DNA of 57,710 bases from assembly GCA_030746535.1 (NCBI GenBank), contig JASLML010000004.1, forward strand, positions 1-57,710, given 5' to 3'. Position 1 is the stretch's first letter, and each line of letters opens with the position of its first letter. The DNA comes from Fidelibacterota bacterium (GTDB lineage: Bacteria > Fidelibacterota > Marinisomatia > Marinisomatales > TCS55). Positions 44,076-52,307 of the stretch are shown piece after piece. The notes below the pieces were generated by a model, which saw only the letters and a list, made by a program, of their open reading frames with translations, searched no databases and had not been told where the DNA came from. A program made the translations under genes and the position numbers.

Positions 44076-44405
44076 TTAAGAAACCTTCGACCCTTCCCTA
44101 ATATCTTTATCCGGAGACAGCAACACAATGGCGCCATTTTCATTCGGCACACCTAAAACGAGAATTTCTGAAGTAAATCCCGCAATTTTCTTTGGTTCAA
44201 AATTTGTAACAGCAACTACTTTTCGGCCAATAAGGTCTTCCGGTGTATACAAATCTGTTAATTGAGCGCTGGATTTTTTACGGCCCATTCCGCCAAAATC
44301 TATTTCCAGTTTATAAGCTGGAATCTTTGCACCCTCCAGCGGTTCGGCTGTGAGAATTTTTCCCACTCTCAAATCGAGTTTTCCAAAATCTTTGATGTCT
44401 ATCAT
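44076..44405 (-). CDS. csaA: CsaA-like tRNA-binding OB-fold protein
   Basis: 109 residues. The single domain matches the tRNA-binding fold of CsaA and of the MetRS C-terminus: FGKLDLRVGKIL at 7-18, KLEIDFG, SAQLTDLYTPEDLIGRKV and NFEPKKIAGFTSE. CsaA is described as a chaperone-like or export-linked protein that binds tRNA. It overlaps the S9 peptidase gene by 4 bases. Its coupling to a peptidase is unexplained. Confidence 0.9.
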   Translation of the reverse strand: MIDIKDFGKLDLRVGKILTAEPLEGAKIPAYKLEIDFGGMGRKKSSAQLTDLYTPEDLIGRKVVAVTNFEPKKIAGFTSEILVLGVPNENGAIVLLSPDKDIREGSKVS

Positions 44406-46384
44406 TTGAGAAATTTGTCAAACCAGCCAGCGATAAATGATAATCTTGCTTCACGGCGGTCCGGTCTTCCGTGGCGAGATAATCCATGAAATTCTTCCGG
44501 AAACCGAACATATTCTGTTTCAATTCCCAGATATTTCAATGACGTAAACACTTGATCCCCCTGTTCAATATTGCACCTCAAGTCTCCTTCGCTATGAATT
44601 ATCAACAGAGGAGTTTTGCACTTATTGATATAGGTTATGGGAGACCATTTTTTATACGTTTCTCTTTGTTCCCAAGGAGGTCCTCCGAATTCCCAGCTCA
44701 TATCCCATCCCACATCGGAATTCCCAAACATGCTGCTCATGTCGGAGACGCATCGTTGGGTTACGGCTGCTTTAAATCGGTTTGTGTGCGTCACAATCCA
44801 ATTCGTCATATATCCGCCGTAACTGCCGCCTGTGACGCCAAGTTTGTTTTTGTGAACAAATCCGAGTGAAATAGCATAATCCACGGCAGCCATCAAATCT
44901 TTCATTGCCGGTTCCGCCCATTTGCCCGTTATAGAATCAGCAAACGTAAACCCATATCCTTGGCTTCCCCGTGGATTGGTGTACATCACAACATATCCTT
45001 TGGATGCGAGGACATACATTTCATGGTAAAAAGTTCGGCCATATTGACAGCGGGGACCACCGTGGATATTTAAAATAAACGGATATTTTTTCTTAGGGTT
45101 GAAATTTGGGGGTTTTACGAGCCAGCCCATGAGTTTCTGCCTTCCGTTAGAAAATTCAATTTCTTCCGCAGGAATATATTTCCTGCTGTTTATGTAGGAC
45201 CTGTTAAGCTGTGTAATTTGTTTCGTTTGCGCTTTTATAAGATCAACAGAAAAAACTTCATCCGGAGCGTCCAGCATTGCACCATGATACACAAGTTTGG
45301 AGCCTGTCGCACTGATGCTGAATGTAGCCGCAAGCGCGTCCGGCTCTGTTACGGGGACAACCTCACCCGAATTGAGATTGGCACAAACAACGGCCTGTCT
45401 TCCATCGTTGGAAATGCCGTAATACACATTTTGCCCATCGGGGCCAAATGCCGGCGATGTAATGACAAAGGAAGGTGTAATATCACCAAGTGTAAGGGGG
45501 TATGCGGTTCTGTCAAGTTTTCGTCCGTATATCCTGTGATTTTTCCCTGATTTATCAATGGTGTTCAATTCATAATTGATCGATCCCCAACTGTGGTAGG
45601 GGGTTTGATGTCCAAGATACGCAAGGGTTTTTCCGTCCGGAGACCATGCCAGCCCTTCCTTTGGGCCGTTCGGTGCGGAAACTTTTTTTACTTTACCAGA
45701 TTTCACCGAAACTCTGTACAGTTCCTGTTCATCCAAACGTAACTGCCAATTATCAAACCGCTGGGATATAAATCCGATTTCCCGGCCATTCGGCGACCAA
45801 CACGGAAACATATCGTGATAAGGACCTTTTACAATCTGTTTGGCCTTTCCCGATTTGGAATCGCATACCCAAACGTGAGTGAACTCACTATCGAAAAACC
45901 CCTGTCCGTCAAGACGGTAAAAAATGTCTTTATAATGGCGATACACCGGCGTTTCGGGTTTCCCATCCTTGTCCACTTTTACTTCCTTGCCTATCGGATG
46001 ATACAAAAAAGCGATCTTTTTCCCATTTGGCGACCACCTCAATTCAGAAACTCCGCCGCGATTTAATTTTGTTAGCGGTTTTGCTTCACCTCCAGCCATC
46101 GGGAGTGTCCAAATTTGGCTGATTGTCTCATTTTTTCTTACGAATGCCAATCGCTTGCCGTCCGGTGACCATCGCGGGCATACATCGTTTCTCTTGCCAA
46201 AAGTCAGCTGTTTGAGACCGCGTCCATTACTGCCAACCGTATAAACATTTGTGTAGTAAGCTTTATCCTTTTTGTCCATCCATTCCACCAAGAATGCGAC
46301 AGTTTTCCCATCGTATGATATTTGAGGATCCTGAACCAGTTTAAATTTGTAAATATCGTCTATTCGAATTGTTTGTTTAGGCAT
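44402..46384 (-). CDS. S9 family prolyl oligopeptidase-type peptidase
   Basis: 660 residues with no signal peptide, so cytoplasmic. N-terminal beta-propeller with blade repeats of form W-S-P-D/N-G-K (WSPDGKRLAF, WSPNGKKIAF, WSPNGREIGF, WSPDGKTLAY). C-terminal alpha/beta-hydrolase domain with the nucleophile Ser in TGGSYGGYMTNW (near 521) and His in the late EEFHGLSRHG; the acid is probably in HSEGDLRCNIEQGD. Related to acylaminoacyl peptidases. AGGA ribosome site; 12 bases after the lipase gene. Confidence 0.94.
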   Translation of the reverse strand: MPKQTIRIDDIYKFKLVQDPQISYDGKTVAFLVEWMDKKDKAYYTNVYTVGSNGRGLKQLTFGKRNDVCPRWSPDGKRLAFVRKNETISQIWTLPMAGGEAKPLTKLNRGGVSELRWSPNGKKIAFLYHPIGKEVKVDKDGKPETPVYRHYKDIFYRLDGQGFFDSEFTHVWVCDSKSGKAKQIVKGPYHDMFPCWSPNGREIGFISQRFDNWQLRLDEQELYRVSVKSGKVKKVSAPNGPKEGLAWSPDGKTLAYLGHQTPYHSWGSINYELNTIDKSGKNHRIYGRKLDRTAYPLTLGDITPSFVITSPAFGPDGQNVYYGISNDGRQAVVCANLNSGEVVPVTEPDALAATFSISATGSKLVYHGAMLDAPDEVFSVDLIKAQTKQITQLNRSYINSRKYIPAEEIEFSNGRQKLMGWLVKPPNFNPKKKYPFILNIHGGPRCQYGRTFYHEMYVLASKGYVVMYTNPRGSQGYGFTFADSITGKWAEPAMKDLMAAVDYAISLGFVHKNKLGVTGGSYGGYMTNWIVTHTNRFKAAVTQRCVSDMSSMFGNSDVGWDMSWEFGGPPWEQRETYKKWSPITYINKCKTPLLIIHSEGDLRCNIEQGDQVFTSLKYLGIETEYVRFPEEFHGLSRHGRPDRREARLSFIAGWFDKFLK

Positions 46385-46396
46385 TGTAATCCTTTC

Positions 46397-47626
46397 TTAT
46401 TCAGGGAGCGAGTACAGCAATCTGCAGTGATCTTCAAACAGCGAATATACATTTTCGATGGTGTATATGTCCGAAAGAAAATGCGCAACGGGCTTCCTGT
46501 GATCAACAGGGATCGTTCCCATAAAATACCACATTCCGGGCTGCAAATCCTGATTTGCAAAATAATCCGCCGCAGGATCCGGTCCCAAGAGTCCTGTTGT
46601 TGGGCTTCGCATGGAAACAGTGTTCACTATGCCGTCATTTTCAAACCACGTGGAATCGGTTGATGAGCCGTCATCCCAATAGTCAATTTTTTTCCCCATG
46701 TTCCTTGCATAGGGCCGTAAAATAAACGGCATATTGTTTTGCGGAACGTGAAAGCCGGTCGCCGAGTCCAGCACTGTTGACGAAGTTGCAAATGAGAAAT
46801 AATACACATTTTTTTCTGCCGTCATAAAGGTGTTGAGCTCTCTTGCGCCGTCAATACTGGCATCCCAGGAACAAATATTTTTCGTTTGCCAGGCTGGGTG
46901 CTCGCGCATTCTCCTGAAATAGCTCATCCAAGGTTCCTCGTCATCTTTGCCGAAACTCCATTGTTCAAGATCAAAGCTGTAAAAATTATTTCCTACAACC
47001 GACGCTAGAGCTATGAAATCCTGAAGGAAGGGGGCTGTGCTGGTAACAATATTACTTAATGTAGTTCCATCGTGCGGAGTTGAAATGGATGTAATAGAAT
47101 GCACCCATGCGATATGTGAATTCCCGAGCAGACTGCTTTCTTCAGTGACAAGACCAAGGGAATCAGAATGAATAATATTGGTCAATTGGTAAAGTAGCAT
47201 CCTTGCTGTTTGGCCTCCCATACTGTGACCAATCAAATGGACTGGATTTTCGGAATCCCATTCTGGATATAATCCAGGGAAATGTTTCTTTTCCGGCTTT
47301 TGGATGATCCCAAATTTTTCGGAATGCAGCTTTCCATAATCCACCTGCCCTCCTTTAATCTGATAATACAGTTCTGCAGCACGGTCCCAATTAGATGAAA
47401 CGGGGCCGATGGAGGCAGTGTATACTTCATATCCTTTATTTTTTAGGTATTCTTCGATGTCATGCTTTCCACCCCAATAGCGGTAGCCGGCCATTTCATC
47501 TGTCCCCCAGCCCATAAATCCATGTACAAGAATAATCGGATAGCGGTTTGCATCTTTCGGGAAAACCATCCCCTGAGATACAATAATCAGTGCCAGAATT
47601 AAATTTCGAAAATGAAATCCAATCAT
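46397..47626 (-). CDS. Exported triacylglycerol lipase, family I.5-like
   Basis: 409 residues from ATG 47626. A reading from 47689 would begin inside the glnA terminator. Signal peptide about 1-24. It closely follows the pattern of Geobacillus/Staphylococcus family I.5 lipases: PIILVHGFMGWGTDEM, GYRYWGG, PVSSNWDRAAELY, TPHDGTTL and WFENDGIVNT. Inferred triad S135 (GHSMGG), D331 and H376 (VDHRKP). Zinc ligands of that family appear at D81, H101 and D255, but the second His is I107 here. Secreted, probably a fat/ester hydrolase. Co-transcribed with the S9 peptidase. Confidence 0.9.
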   Translation of the reverse strand: MIGFHFRNLILALIIVSQGMVFPKDANRYPIILVHGFMGWGTDEMAGYRYWGGKHDIEEYLKNKGYEVYTASIGPVSSNWDRAAELYYQIKGGQVDYGKLHSEKFGIIQKPEKKHFPGLYPEWDSENPVHLIGHSMGGQTARMLLYQLTNIIHSDSLGLVTEESSLLGNSHIAWVHSITSISTPHDGTTLSNIVTSTAPFLQDFIALASVVGNNFYSFDLEQWSFGKDDEEPWMSYFRRMREHPAWQTKNICSWDASIDGARELNTFMTAEKNVYYFSFATSSTVLDSATGFHVPQNNMPFILRPYARNMGKKIDYWDDGSSTDSTWFENDGIVNTVSMRSPTTGLLGPDPAADYFANQDLQPGMWYFMGTIPVDHRKPVAHFLSDIYTIENVYSLFEDHCRLLYSLPE

Positions 47627-47631
47627 ATACA

Positions 47632-47637
47632 AATTTA
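47632..47637 (-). promoter_or_regulatory. Candidate -10 box of the lipase unit
   Basis: TAAATT on the minus strand five bases before the ATG at 47626, just downstream of the glnA terminator. No -35 of TTGnnn type at the right distance. No ribosome site. Confidence 0.3.
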
Positions 47638-47671
47638 TGCAATTACTCGGATTAAAGGGCAGTTTGTTCAT

Positions 47672-47700
47672 AAATAAAGAAGGCCTCATAAGAGGCCTTC
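47672..47700 (-). terminator. Rho-independent terminator after glnA
   Basis: 9-bp perfect stem GAAGGCCTC (47679-47687 with 47692-47700), 4-base loop, then TTTATTTA on the minus strand. It separates the lrp-glnA unit from the lipase unit. Confidence 0.88.
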
Positions 47701-47724
47701 CAATAGATCAAATCTGTTACGCTT

Positions 47725-48735
47725 TTACGCGCAGACAGTTTTTATGAGCGATGCGCAAACTTCGTACGGATCCATATTTGCCGCAGGACGCCTGTCTTCG
47801 AGATATCCATGACCTGCGTTTGCAGTAGCCATTGGTATTCGAATTGACGCACCACGATCACTGACGCCGTAACGAAATTCATGAATGGAACACGTTTCAT
47901 GCAGACCTGTCAGGCGCTCTTCGTTGTGTGCACCGTAAACACTGATATGGTCTTCGTGGTTTTTCCCCAGTTTCTCGCATGCATCTTCAATAACCTTCAT
48001 GCCGCCGTTTTCTCTCATGGATTTCGTACTGAAGTTTGTGTGTGCTCCTGCACCGTTCCAATCGCCTTTAACAGGCTTCGGATGAAGCGTTGCATTAACT
48101 CCATAATCTTCTGCAATGCGGTATAAAATCCAGCGGGAGAGCCAAAGCTGATCGGAAACCTCCAATGCTCCGAGCGGACCAACCTGAAATTCCCATTGAC
48201 CGGGCATTACCTCCGCGTTGATCCCCGAAATTCCAATCCCAGCACGCACGCATGCGTCCATATGATCTTCGACAATATCACGGCCGAATACTTCATCAGC
48301 GCCAACACCGCAGTAAAAAGGGCCTTGAGGTGCAGGATATCCGCCTTCCGGCCAACCGAGTGGCGAGCGGCCGACAAAAAAGGTGTATTCCTGCTCGATG
48401 CCGAACCACGGTTCATGATCACTGAACTTCTCAGCCAGTTCTTTAAGCGCTGCTCTCGTATTGGACTCATGTACGGAACCATCCGGATTCCGAACTTCAT
48501 TCATTACCAGAATGTTATCACTATTTCTAATAGGATCCGGAATAAAGCAAACCGGCTTCAAAAGACAGTCGCTGTTGCTTCCTTCAGCCTGCATCGTGCT
48601 TGATCCGTCAAACCCCCATTCGGGAATATCTTCCAGAGAAGAAATGGATCCTTCAATTATTTTGGTTTTAGAACGCAATTTAGATGTTGGCTTATGCCCG
48701 TCAATCCAAATGTATTCTGCCTTTATTATTGACAT
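47725..48735 (-). CDS. glnA: Glutamine synthetase, eukaryote-like type II
   Basis: 336 residues, the short GSII length rather than the 440-470 of GSI. Makes Gln from Glu, ammonia and ATP. WGFDGSSTMQAEG, WFGIEQEYTFF, GINAEVMPGQWEFQVG and GAGAHTNFSTKSMR are GSII motifs. GSII lacks the adenylylation site of GSI, so control must be other. It follows an Lrp-type regulator by 27 bases with a GGAGAG site, suggesting amino-acid-linked control. Ends in a clear terminator. Confidence 0.96.
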   Translation of the reverse strand: MSIIKAEYIWIDGHKPTSKLRSKTKIIEGSISSLEDIPEWGFDGSSTMQAEGSNSDCLLKPVCFIPDPIRNSDNILVMNEVRNPDGSVHESNTRAALKELAEKFSDHEPWFGIEQEYTFFVGRSPLGWPEGGYPAPQGPFYCGVGADEVFGRDIVEDHMDACVRAGIGISGINAEVMPGQWEFQVGPLGALEVSDQLWLSRWILYRIAEDYGVNATLHPKPVKGDWNGAGAHTNFSTKSMRENGGMKVIEDACEKLGKNHEDHISVYGAHNEERLTGLHETCSIHEFRYGVSDRGASIRIPMATANAGHGYLEDRRPAANMDPYEVCASLIKTVCA

Positions 48736-48762
48736 TGATGACTCTCCTTTATTTGGTTGTGG

Positions 48763-49221
48763 TTACAAATCCTCTGATATTGGTAAATCGAAACCTTCTT
48801 TGTAAGTACTCATTACCACGGATGTCTGAGTACGGATAACACCTGGCCAGGATTGAATATCCCTCAACAGTTTTTCGAGTTCGGATGAATTTTTTACCCG
48901 AACCTTAAGCAAATGACTTCCTTGGCCAGTAACCGAATGGCATTCTAGAATAGATGGATTGTTATTGCTTTCTTGTATTATCGCTTCATACTGATCGGAG
49001 CTGGAGCTGACCACAGCAATAAAAGCGGACAAATCAAACCCCAACAGTTTTGCATTCAGTTTAATTGAAAATTTTTGAATTATATCCGATTCGGATAGTT
49101 TTTTGACCCGCTCTGTTACAGCCGGTACAGACATACCAACAGATTCGGCTATTTCACTTGCAGTAGTTCTGGAGTTACCCTGTAGAATTGATAAAATACG
49201 TAAATCCTTAGCATCAATCAT
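48763..49221 (-). CDS. Lrp/AsnC family transcriptional regulator
   Basis: 152 residues: N-terminal winged HTH (LRILSILQGNSRTTASEIAESVGMSVPAVTERVKKL, split here only to show the helix pair) and a C-terminal RAM/AsnC ligand domain (about 65-145; ILECHSVTGQGSHLLKVRV). Senses an amino acid or related ligand. Directly upstream of glnA in the same unit, so it probably controls nitrogen assimilation and itself. The ligand is unknown. Confidence 0.94.
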   Translation of the reverse strand: MIDAKDLRILSILQGNSRTTASEIAESVGMSVPAVTERVKKLSESDIIQKFSIKLNAKLLGFDLSAFIAVVSSSSDQYEAIIQESNNNPSILECHSVTGQGSHLLKVRVKNSSELEKLLRDIQSWPGVIRTQTSVVMSTYKEGFDLPISEDL

Positions 49222-49226
49222 ACAAA

Positions 49227-49256
49227 ATATTAATCGTATAATTTAGAATAAAACAA
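49227..49256 (-). promoter_or_regulatory. Candidate leaderless-type promoter of lrp-glnA
   Basis: Minus strand: TTGTTT at 49256-49251, 18-base spacer, TAATAT at 49232-49227, five bases to the ATG at 49221; no ribosome site. The AT-rich gap 49222-49294 has several short palindromes that could serve Lrp, none distinctive. Confidence 0.4.
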
Positions 49257-49294
49257 TAAATATTTAATAAATACTATAAAAATACTTAATTAAT

Positions 49295-50419
49295 TTAATT
49301 AATTATCCATTCTGCAACATCTTCCCCAATGGAAATCGCTGCGGTTAATCCGGGCGAATCAATGCCAACCAGATTGATCCAGCCTGCAAGTCCTGCGTCT
49401 TTTTCGTGTTTGATGTAATAATCGGATTGTTGATCATTATTGACAAAATACTTCGGCCGAATGCCGGAATAGTCCGCAGATAGATCATCAATGTCAAGAT
49501 CGGGGATATACTTCTTAGCTTCGTCATAAAAGACTGATTTCAAATCTTCATCTACGGAATAATTTTCATTCAGTGAATCCAGCCATGCCGCACTTGGCCC
49601 CAGCTTAGCGAAACCTGACTGGTCAATGCTTAAATGAATGCCCAGCGTATCATGTTTGATATCAGGAAGGGGATAAACCAGATGTGAAAATTTATTCGCC
49701 CATTGTGATGAAAGTTTAAAATATTCTCCCTTCGAAAATTTTAAAGATGGAGCGGTGTTTCCCATTACCAACTCTGCAATCGCATCACTGTGCAGTCCGG
49801 CGGCATTTATAACCCAGTTCGCTGTTACGCTGCTTTCTGTGCTTCCGTGTTCAATAATTGTGATTTCATATGCACCGGATTCTGTCTTACCCACATTCTT
49901 TACCGAACTCATAAAAAGAGTGTCATGCTCTCGCGATGCTGATATTCTATAAAAAGCAGACATTAATTCATTGGCAGATATAATACCGGTTGATGGTATG
50001 AATAACGCTGTTTCAGCTGCAATATTAGGTTCAAGAGAAGCGATTTCATTTTTATTAATCAATCGTATTCCATCCACTCCATTCAGAATGCCTTGTTGAT
50101 ACAAATCCTGCAAAGCAGGGTCCTGTCCTTGCTGCGCTATTACTAATTTGCCGCAATTGTTATACCATACATTTTCTTTATCGCAAAATTGATAAAGCCT
50201 TTTATTTGCTCTCGAGCAGTAGGCAGCTTTTATTGATCCTTGATTATAATAAATTCCCGAATGGATAACTTCGCTGTTGCGGCTGGATATTCCGTGGCCG
50301 AACCCATCTTCCTTTTCAATTATTAATACAGATGTTTCGCCTTTTTCGGCTATTGCTCTTGCAGCTGCCAGGCCGACAACACCTGCTCCAATAATAATTA
50401 TATTATAATCAGCGCTCAC
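49295..50419 (-). CDS. FAD-dependent oxidoreductase, L-2-hydroxyglutarate oxidase-like
   Basis: 374 residues. N-terminal FAD motif IIGAGVVGLAAARA (8-21) with a DAO fold. SSRNSEVIHSGIYYNQGSIKA is the signature of the L-2-hydroxyglutarate dehydrogenase branch (residues about 46-66, quoted at length only as position). The end (AGWINLVGIDSPGLTAAISIGE) binds the cofactor. It could oxidise L-2-hydroxyglutarate or a similar 2-hydroxy acid, passing electrons to quinone or O2; substrate not proven. Overlaps the aldo/keto reductase gene by 4 bases. Confidence 0.87.
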   Translation of the reverse strand: MSADYNIIIIGAGVVGLAAARAIAEKGETSVLIIEKEDGFGHGISSRNSEVIHSGIYYNQGSIKAAYCSRANKRLYQFCDKENVWYNNCGKLVIAQQGQDPALQDLYQQGILNGVDGIRLINKNEIASLEPNIAAETALFIPSTGIISANELMSAFYRISASREHDTLFMSSVKNVGKTESGAYEITIIEHGSTESSVTANWVINAAGLHSDAIAELVMGNTAPSLKFSKGEYFKLSSQWANKFSHLVYPLPDIKHDTLGIHLSIDQSGFAKLGPSAAWLDSLNENYSVDEDLKSVFYDEAKKYIPDLDIDDLSADYSGIRPKYFVNNDQQSDYYIKHEKDAGLAGWINLVGIDSPGLTAAISIGEDVAEWIIN

Positions 50420-51372
50420 AGCTTTATGCGTGCTTCATCGATTGCGGTCAACAAATCTTCTTCCAAACGAATGCCCGAAGCGGTAAGATTTGATTCAAGC
50501 TGCTTAACAGAAGAAGCTCCAATAATCGCCGAAGACACTTCTTTTCTTCGGAGGATCCAGGCAAATGCTATCTGAATAAGGGTGAGCCCTGCCTCATCTG
50601 CTATCGACTTTAAACGCTTAACAGTAGCCAAATTTTTTTGCGTTAAATGTACAGATTTAAATTCTCCAGCTACTCTGCTCCCCTTGGGTTTTGACTGAAT
50701 CGATTTGTATTTACCGGTTAATACTCCGTGCGCCAATGGAGAGAAAACAATATTCCCGATTCCATGTTTATCACAAAATGGAAAAAGCGTTTCTTCGAAA
50801 TCCTCATCCAAAAACGTATCTATAAGCAGATTGTATTTGGGTTGATTGGAAATAAATCTTGGATATCCTTTCGAAGCAGAAATATTTAGCGCTTCCTGCA
50901 TATTGGCCGTGCTGAAATTTGAGCATCCGGAGTATAAAATTTTCCCTTGAGATGTTAAAATTTCCAGAGCTTCTAGGCTTTCTTCAAGCGGAACTGATTC
51001 ATCGTAAACGTGAAACTGATATAAATCGATATAATCCATCTGCAGCCGTTTTAACGAAGCTTCACAAGCTTGGATAATGTGTTTTTTCGAAAGTCCGGAT
51101 CCAAACGGCCCCGGATGCATTGTGCCGTAAACTTTTGTAGCGACAACAATTTGTTCGCGCGGCAAATCCTGCGCTGCCTTTCCGAGCATTACCTCAGACT
51201 GCCCTTCGGAATACACATCGGCCATATCAAATAAGTTTACTCCGTTGTAAAATGCGGCCTTAATGAGATCAATCGATACTTTTTCATTTACTGATCCGCC
51301 GAGAGTCAGCCATCCTCCAAGGCTTAATTCGCTTACTTTAAGCCCGGAATTCCCCAATCGTCTGTATTTCAT
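50416..51372 (-). CDS. Aldo/keto reductase, Kv-beta/YghZ-like
   Basis: 318 residues from ATG 51372, which has a GGAAGG site; a GTG four codons earlier lies in that site. (beta/alpha)8 barrel with catalytic D-x4-Y (FDMADVYSEGQSE), Lys in VVATKVYG and His in YQFHVYD. C-terminal NADPH-binding segment SSAIIGASSVKQLESNL. Reduces an aldehyde or ketone; substrate unknown. Between the PorV-like gene (26-base gap) and the FAD oxidoreductase. Confidence 0.92.
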   Translation of the reverse strand: MKYRRLGNSGLKVSELSLGGWLTLGGSVNEKVSIDLIKAAFYNGVNLFDMADVYSEGQSEVMLGKAAQDLPREQIVVATKVYGTMHPGPFGSGLSKKHIIQACEASLKRLQMDYIDLYQFHVYDESVPLEESLEALEILTSQGKILYSGCSNFSTANMQEALNISASKGYPRFISNQPKYNLLIDTFLDEDFEETLFPFCDKHGIGNIVFSPLAHGVLTGKYKSIQSKPKGSRVAGEFKSVHLTQKNLATVKRLKSIADEAGLTLIQIAFAWILRRKEVSSAIIGASSVKQLESNLTASGIRLEEDLLTAIDEARIKL

Positions 51373-51398
51373 ATTTCCTTCCACAATTGTTTACAAAA

Positions 51399-52307
51399 TT
51401 AGAATTTAATTCCAAACCCCAATCCGGATGCCCAGCCGCCGTTACCGTACATATACATTCCGATATCAAATGCATATTCACCATCCGTATAGGACAATCC
51501 AACACCTGTATCCGAAAGCACATCTCTTGCAATGGAATATGATGTCTGCTGGTCAAATTTCACCGTTGATGACCCAATCCTAAGTTTAAAATGGTAAGGG
51601 AGCGAAGCAAGTCCGCTTATATGAATTCTTGTGGACTTTCCTCCCGGAAAATATACAGCATCTACCGCCAACTCAAGAGGGAGATAAGCTAATTTTTTGG
51701 AGCCTCCTGCGGCTATCCAAACCGGCGGCGGTTCATCGGCGCCAGTATATTTTTGTATCGGAAGTCCCATATTTTGCACACTTAGTGAAAATTTTCCTAT
51801 ATCATTTGGAAGCGTTATCAACAACCCTAATCCTCCTGTTATAATTATGGACTGATAATTATCCAGATTGCTGATAAACACCCCCGAATTCCATCCAAAG
51901 GTATATATTTTATTTGTATCAGATGATGAGGAAGACATGCTAAGCCAAGTATCTGAAGATGAATAATTTTGAACTGGTTCGTTATTGCTGTCTTTGCCTT
52001 CAAAAATTCCGTAACCTATGTGGCGCAAATTTATTGACAGCATTTTTGATTCGCGCGGGAGGATAAGGGAAGAGGATTCGGCGGAAATTTCTCCCGGATA
52101 TCTTATCATGCTGACGGAAAAAACTCTTCCTTTTGAATTCAATGCTGCAGGATTGAGTCTGTCAGATTCCATTGAACTGATGCTATTCCCGCCGCCTGCC
52201 ATTGCCATCGACTGGGGATGAAACCAGGATCTCATTCCCGGATATGAAACTTGGCCGCAAATCAGCTGTAAACCAAAAGACAGAGTCAGAACATTTTTTA
52301 ATTTCAT
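51399..52307 (-). CDS. PorV/PorQ-like outer-membrane barrel protein
   Basis: 302 residues: signal peptide (about 1-18, LICGQ), then the N-terminal pattern AMAMAGGGNSISSMESDRLNPAAL that marks FadL-like PorV/PorQ family barrels of the FCB group. Beta-rich body, ending FGIKF as barrels do. PorV helps type IX secretion shuttling, while PorQ-like roles vary; I saw no type IX C-terminal signal in this window. Overlaps priA by 4 bases. Confidence 0.78.
   Translation of the reverse strand: MKLKNVLTLSFGLQLICGQVSYPGMRSWFHPQSMAMAGGGNSISSMESDRLNPAALNSKGRVFSVSMIRYPGEISAESSSLILPRESKMLSINLRHIGYGIFEGKDSNNEPVQNYSSSDTWLSMSSSSSDTNKIYTFGWNSGVFISNLDNYQSIIITGGLGLLITLPNDIGKFSLSVQNMGLPIQKYTGADEPPPVWIAAGGSKKLAYLPLELAVDAVYFPGGKSTRIHISGLASLPYHFKLRIGSSTVKFDQQTSYSIARDVLSDTGVGLSYTDGEYAFDIGMYMYGNGGWASGLGFGIKF

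Noticed and set aside
47627-47689. Longer lipase start at 47689
   Set aside because: That start codon lies in the loop of the glnA terminator; ATG 47626 gives a clean signal peptide.
49285-49301. AT-only palindrome as a terminator or regulator
   Set aside because: It has no GC pairs and lies across the oxidoreductase stop codon in a very AT-rich stretch, so chance is likely.
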